A stretch of 64,000 nucleotides of DNA from Collybia mongolica (lineage: Eukaryota; Basidiomycota; Agaricomycetes; Agaricales; Clitocybaceae), in NCBI GenBank assembly GCA_013420905.1, contig JAAXNY010000011.1:2914001-2978000 (forward strand), given 5' to 3'. The notes below the pieces were generated by a model, which did not search any database, was not told the origin of the DNA, and was given only the letters and a program-made list of their open reading frames with translations. The position numbers were made by a program, and so were the translations under genes. This document shows positions 58,137 to 64,000 of this stretch, in pieces; positions within the stretch are counted from its first letter, which is position 1, and each line of letters begins with the position of its first letter.

Positions 58137-60429
58137 ACGTGACTTAAAAATGCGCCTCGTTGATGCATTAGAGTGGATATGCAAACAGTTCAAGGGTTCA
58201 GGAAGAAACTCCTAGGTTAATGAGTAACAGGACTAATGTGACAGCTTTGGATGGGGTTATTCACAGACATTAATAATATCCATGTTAGTAATATGTTAAA
58301 AACTGTTAGAAATGTTATTAACACTGTTGATAATTGTTAATAATTGTTAAACCCCCCCCCCCCCCCCACCAATCCCAGTTAGGCCCTTCCTCTTCATCTT
58401 CCTGCACTGCATCTGGCCCTTTTACTTTCTTCCAAGTGATATTAGCCTCCCCTGAACTCTCTGAGAACATATTAACAAAAATTGGAGATGTAAGATCAGT
58501 CAAGTAAGGTTTTTAGGGCTTGTAAGACTATGCATGAGGCAGAAAGCCATGATGATGATGTTAGTTCATGGTGTTGGAGCAATATGAGAAAAATTGTGAT
58601 TTCCATAATTTTTCAATATCTTTCAGAGGCCAGATGAAACATATGGATCAAAATCACCCAAAGTTGCCCAAAACTGTCCAGATAAACTGAGCAAAAAGTG
58701 GATTATACCATTACCATGCAGTCTTTAGGTAGCAGTGTGTGGGGAGATGGTTAGTGATTCATCATCAATAGGAGTTAATAGATTCAAATGATCTGTGAGA
58801 CTGCTTTTTTAATTTGGTTATTAACAATATTTCACATACCCTTTTGAGCAAGTTAGTAACTACAATGTTAATAAAAAAGGGGTTTCTTCTGGAACCCTAT
58901 GCAAACTGTATCAAAGTACATGTTGGCATGTTCCTTGGCATGACCATGTTCAGCACACTCCACACCTATATCAACACAACTTTCAGGGCAACCCTAGGTT
59001 GAAGTGTGCATGGTCACAAGTCAGCTGACTTCCAACAGGTAGGGGAAATCCTAAGTATATTGTTATAAGTACAAGTCTAAACTACTCACCTGATAGGGGA
59101 AATCCTAAGAGATCAATCTAAGGATTCTCCTACCAGGTGGTGGCTGCTATATACCTAACCTACACAATGCCACTATGTACTGCTATTGTTGCCATGTGTC
59201 TCAGGGTTGAACAATAGGGTTGGTAATACAATAGGTATGTTCATGCAATGGGCCAATGTGATTTTGACAAGCAGTGCACATATTGGTGTGGTGGTTCACC
59301 ATGTGATCAGTTAATTGATGGTATAAGCTTCAACATGCAGTGACAGTCTTTGATCAGTGATGGCAATGTTGGCATGGATGGCGATCACCTTACACCAACC
59401 AGCTCAGTTCTTTTTAGCTTACAGCTAATGACAAAATAGTAAACCATGGAGGCTGCTGTTCACAGAGTGGAGTTGGATGATAATTGGTTCTGCTGCATAA
59501 CTAATAGAATTTGACCAGGTTTATACACACAAGTTTGCAAGGCTTCTATATAATAAATATATCCTTTGATTTTTTTTTGTACTAATACACTGTATTATTG
59601 GTAGTCAGGTATAGCCCAGACTTTGGGTAGCCATATGACACACCTAGCAGGTGACCATTTAGTGGGGCTGGTGGGGCCTTTCTACCATTCTAGGCAGGCT
59701 CCCATCACCACCTATTTGGCTCTCTATAGTCTACAATTTTGTTGTTAGCTGTAATTAAGTAAAAAATAATGCCCCACAGTTTGGAGTTGGCCCACCCACC
59801 TTCAGGGAAATTTGCTAAAGTTCAAGATGAAAATAAAGTTTGAGATGCTTGCATATCTTCCCTATTTGTACAACAGACTGGCATGATGATCATTGGTGAT
59901 GGGAGGGGCAGCTGGGGATATAGTGGTGGTGGTTGACAACAAGGCTGATGGTGTAAGGGGAATGCCCAATTTTACACTCAAACCTCCTGACCTTGCACAT
60001 CAGAAATCACATTGGCATTTGTTAGATTTGATTGTGTCTGATTTGGTCATACCTGCTGATATCATATCTGTCATCTGACCCAATGTTATATTTAGATACT
60101 ACACTTACTGATATATTACCAATTCCTTACTAAGATTTACACATTAGATTTTAGTCATCTACATATTGTCTTGTATATAGCTGCTTGTCTGACCGAGCTG
60201 ATACCTTGGTCACAACAATGTGAATACACAGATCTTCGGACTACTTGAGGACATTTAGCTCCAACAGTAGAGACAGGCATTTACTTTTGTTCACTCACTC
60301 TCTTCTGCTATTTCTAACAACATTGGCACCTGACCTCACACATTAGGATTGGCATTGGAGATCAACATTGGCATTAGCAACCGCACTTGTGCATTGGGAC
60401 TCACACCTGCACATTGGCACTCACACTGG
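58137..60429. other. CpG-poor DNA between the two inverted repeat copies
   Basis: About 2.3 kb, A+T-rich and almost without CpG. No protein family is recognised. A 22-residue run RDLKMRLVDALEWICKQFKG begins right at the repeat edge (58140) and could be a relic of an interrupted gene. A pure run of 16 C sits at 58352-58367. Confidence 0.45.
58352..58367 (+). repeat. Run of 16 C
   Basis: Uninterrupted mononucleotide tract in A+T-rich surroundings, the longest C-run in the window. Confidence 0.9.
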
Positions 60430-61656
60430 TGATAGGGCCCAAAATTGCACTTGTAAAGTCAACAAGTAAGACTATTAGTATCATTTCTAATAACCAAGTA
60501 AACAGTAATACAGGATTAGAGTCAAGCTCCAAGATGGCTAATCAGAGTGAACCACTCTAATGGTTAATACACTATCAGTACAGAGGACTATGAGTATGGA
60601 CTATTATTAGTTCTATTCACCATGCCCAGTTACAACCTTGTTATCTTGAATCATAAGTAACTGCTGTAGTATGATATCATTAGTCCAGGGATCATCATTA
60701 ATAGGAGAAATAATTATAAATTTGGGACTTGCACAACCTGAGTCTAATCAGGGGCACTTGGTGTTAACTACTGGAAGAGATGGGACATCATATATAACAA
60801 CCGGAATGATCAGGAGAAGTAAAATATAGTGTCACACTGTTTTAAAAATAACCAAGCATGCTGTTGAGCATTGATAAGAGTTTCGCCAGCTCTTTTGATA
60901 TTGGCCAGGTAATAAGTAACAACATAATTGGCATGTATGGCATGCATGCCAAGTCGTAGAGGACAAGTCAGCATTAAATACAGACCCTTGGCACAGGAGG
61001 GTCTTGTTCCATATAAAATTACAATTCTTTATAATATTTAGTTTGTACACTATAAATAGACCATGGATAAGTATGTAGTGCAGAGGTAAGGAATCTTGCC
61101 CCCACTTTGAGCTACTATAGGATATACAAATCATATTTGTTGAAACACTATTGCATGCATGAATTAAGGATTGGATTGCTTCAATTGTCTTGATTAGAAT
61201 TGTCTCAAAGCATTTGGCTAAAGAGGTCACAGAATTGGAGAGTTCAGTTCATTTGGAACTTAGTACTTGTATTTTCTGTTGGAATTATTAGGCACTTGGC
61301 CTTTGGTGCACTTGGCACTGTTGTTTTAAAAGTCACTTGGGCTTATTGATCTGCTTGGGATCATTGATAATTGAATGTACACTTGGTACTCAGTCTATTG
61401 GATTGAAATATATTATACAAATATACCTAAGGTCTTAACACTTGTGTCCAAATCAAACCCATTGAGAGAGAGATCAGTGAAAAAGGCCCCAACTAGTACT
61501 AATAAAACTTAGTGCTTCCAAGCACTTGAACCTGAACTCAAAACAGGCAATTCCTACTGTTTGTGTGTTGATTGTTAGATTTGGTGTGTGTGTGTGTGTA
61601 AGAGATTACATTACATAGCATCAGCATGCTTATAGCCCAGGAGCCCCCTTTCACCA
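60430..61656 (-). repeat. 1.2 kb TG...CA repeat, right copy, inverted and CpG-depleted
   Basis: Reverse complement of 56918-58136 over its full length, with the same two ends. Where the left copy has CG, this copy mostly has TG or CA; for example CAACGGGTTTGATT against CAATGGGTTTGATT, and GTAGCGCAAAG against GTAGCTCAAAG. It also has an expanded (GT)n run near 61583. It is therefore the older copy, or one long under methylation. Confidence 0.65.
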
Positions 61657-63671
61657 GCACCTCCAATTTCAAGTTGGACTTCAGTTGGAGGCCACATAGC
61701 TTGCTTGTAGATAATATACAGTACAACCCTGAGCCATGCGGCCACAATGGGGAACTCCCCACAATTGTTAGACTAGATATACAGTATAGGATAGAGACAC
61801 CTGGCAGAGGATCCCTAGAGTATTGTCTTTGGATTTCCTCTGCTAGGTGAGTACATAAGCTCTACTATACTACTAAATACAACTTTGGATTTGCTCTGCT
61901 AGATCACACATCAGCCAACCTTGGGTCAGCATGGCATGATATAGAGTCACCCTTACAGGTGGGTGGTGTGGCACTCATCAACAATGCTCAGTCATTGCCA
62001 GTAATGGCCAAAAGTGGGCAGCAGGGGGTCATTATAATAACAAGCAGCTGACTAACAAGCTTATATTGCTAAATGGTTAATCTGCATGCTTTATGCACAT
62101 GACATGTAACCTTGAGGCCTTGTATTTGACTGTCCAAAATATTGCATTTTTGTGCATTAAATAAGTAATGGTAACTATGATTACGTAAGCAATTTGGACA
62201 GTCTGTATGGACTCCATGAGGAGTTGTTCCAAGCTGGGTCTGGGCATCCAAGTAAAAGTGTGGATCTATGGACTTAGCTTTGACTTGGCTCAGGTGCTGT
62301 CAGTGATGCAACAATAACAGTTACTGCAGAATATCAGAGAGTAGAAGAGGAGATAGAGAGCTGAGAAGACCTGTCTGTATTGCAGAGAATAGATGAGATC
62401 AAGACTACAGAACAAGTAGCTAGAGGTGCAGTATATATACAACTACCTAAGGGGGACCAGAGTAGAATAAATGTGGAGAGAGGTAAACCAAACACACCCA
62501 GGGTAGTGCACAGTGTCAATCAAATGATGAATTGGAATGATGGGAGTGATGGGAGAATTTTAACTACTGGGGATAGATAAATTAACAGCTGATCCCACTA
62601 GATAAAAGATAAGATAAAATCAAAAAGATGGAGATAAGATTGGAGTATAATTTTCATAACAGATGCAGACTGCCAATTAAGCAGGGCTCCCTGCCAAAGA
62701 GGATCTGAGCTCAGTCTGCAGACATCTGCATTTATCTGTGTGGTCTGTGTGGCTCACGTGGCTCAGTGTAAAGTCCCCAGAGAAACTACTGAGTTGGTTT
62801 TGTATTTGGAATATACAAATATGGATCTACATTTTCAAGTTTGTTGATTTATTGCAACAACCTGGTTCTAAAAATATAAAATAAAGTTAATCAAAAAAAA
62901 CATAAGGACTTGTATCTACCAGTAATGGCCCTCTACCTCAAGTCTGCAATGGGATCAGTTTTGGGGAAGGTATAGGGCAGGAACAGATGGATCAGAGGTG
63001 GCAAGAATAGTACATGTGTATAGGGCTGTCACTTTGTGTAAAAAACCATAAATGGCAATAATCAACTGGAACATAGTGGAAATGAAAAAAGTCATTTTAC
63101 ATAAATTAAGCTCCTTTATGAGTCAACTAACTGCCCTTAATCTATGGTAGTTGAAGGAAATTGTATTCCATCTGCTGATATATGCCACTGAGTGGGGTGT
63201 CAATTAAAATATGTTATTGTCAAAGGTAATCAATCCTAAAACCTGGACCTCTCACTGGGCCTCAGGGCCAGGGCCAGGTCCAGCAAAAATAAATCAGACC
63301 TGGCCAGACTGGAACCTGGACAGTCTATTCTCAACATGAAAGTCTGATGGGGTCCAACATACAATGCTACATTGTGCTGAGTCATTACATGCTATAAGAT
63401 CAATATTAGAATATAGCAATGATGTGCTTATCTATATTGTAGCATGTAGATATGTTCATCTGCAAGCTGGGGACTAAGGCCAAGATATCCAAAAAGTGCA
63501 GGAAACTTCATGTGCTCCAGCTCAGTGGCAATGAAGGGGATAGAGTCAACATGTTCTGCTTTCTTTTGGGCATGAGTCCCTCAATGTTCTGTCAACAGTC
63601 CAAACTCACTGGAACTCATGCATACTGTAGCATGGCTGATAGGGTCTACCAGGTGTTCTCCTCAGCTTAGG
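61657..63671. other. CpG-poor repeat DNA
   Basis: About 2 kb. An open run at 62380-62580 (RIDEIKTTEQVARGAVYIQLPKG...NTPRVVHSVNQMMNW) has a protein-like composition but matches nothing I know; it may be a transposon fragment. Near 62750, GTGGCTCAGTGTAAAGT repeats a phrase found in the CHAT relic at about 16098. The rest shows no coding signal. Confidence 0.35.
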
Positions 63672-64000
63672 GTTCCTACTCTTTACAATGCTATTCCTGC
63701 TGTTGAAACTCTCCATACTGCATTTTACAACTGCTTGAAGAAATCTAAGTATGCTGCTTTCTACCCAGCATTGGATACTGCCTGTAAAAATCTCAATGAC
63801 CACTATGAGGAGACAGCTGATTCTGATTGTTAAACTATTTCTAATGCAACCTTGGTTTACCTGTGTGATAGTATTACATCCTACAAGAAAAATAGACTAC
63901 TTCAAGAAACATTAGAACATTGTTTTGCAAGATGAAGTTATTATATTGGCAAAGAAAATTGTGAGCTTTCACCCTGTCTACTATCCAATCCTAGCCTTAC
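63672..64000 (+). pseudogene. hAT-family transposase, C-terminal fragment at window edge
   Basis: The frame reads LRVPTLYNAIPAVETLHTAF, then KKSKYAAFYPALDTACKNLND and HYEETADSD. After a short break it continues VLHPTRKIDYFKKH-stop-NIVLQDEVIILAKKI. The patterns Y..F..AL..A..KL..YY..T..S and L.P..K..YF.KHW are typical of the hAT transposase core before the dimerisation domain. The stop after KKH replaces the Trp codon expected there, a G-to-A change. The fragment is CpG-poor and continues past the window. Confidence 0.7.

Overview
The window looks like nuclear DNA of a mushroom-forming basidiomycete (Agaricomycetes). Genes are cut by many 49-80 nt introns with GTRNGT-like donors and YAG acceptors. 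The recognisable host families fit such a fungus: a mushroom-type BTB protein, SC15-like secreted proteins, F-box/LRR-like proteins, a HET protein, old yellow enzymes and an OPT transporter. The transposons are fungal Ty1/copia, PIF/Harbinger, pogo, Tc1 and hAT elements. I name no species.

Layout. 0-6 kb: one intact BTB gene (724-1709), then gene-poor DNA. 6-22 kb: a repeat block in which a decayed TPR-CHAT gene (6145-16263) is split by a young, complete Ty1/copia element (7532-13000), followed by a decayed PIF/Harbinger element (17413-22190). 22-24 kb: a Ser/Thr-rich single-pass membrane protein whose 5' exon I cannot find next to the transposon edge. 25-34 kb: an F-box gene (intact), then two convergent F-box/old-yellow-enzyme pairs made by a segmental duplication; both enzymes are intact but their F-box partners are decayed. 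34.6-38.1 kb: a 22-exon OPT oligopeptide-transporter gene. 41.2-44.6 kb: a 1136-residue disordered, coiled-coil protein. 45.6-47.5 kb: a HET-domain gene. 48.2-50.8 kb: a pogo-like transposon with two nonsense codons. 51.9-54.7 kb: two SC15-like paralogues, one with and one without a signal peptide. 55.0-56.6 kb: a Tc1 transposon with an intact DD34E transposase and 211 bp terminal repeats. 56.9-64.0 kb: CpG-poor repeat DNA with a 1.2 kb TG...CA repeat in inverted pairs and a hAT remnant at the right edge.

How it fits together. The window alternates CpG-normal gene islands with CpG-starved repeat blocks (about 6.1-7.5, 13.0-22.2 and 58.1-64.0 kb). Young insertions (copia, Tc1, the left copy of the 1.2 kb repeat) keep their CpGs inside or beside old, CpG-poor DNA. 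Several nonsense codons are C-to-T (or G-to-A) changes. This is what long-term cytosine methylation and deamination of repeats would leave. Among host genes, the old yellow enzymes and peptide transporter suggest small-molecule and peptide handling, the SC15 pair suggests cell-wall or hyphal-surface function, and HET and TPR-CHAT belong to families tied to recognition or cell death. I saw no new multi-gene system. The most unusual items are the signal-less SC15 paralogue, the complete Tc1 element, the half-tRNA primer site of the copia element and the CpG-decay contrast between the two copies of the 1.2 kb repeat. All exon models were made by eye from reading frame, splice signals and family motifs.
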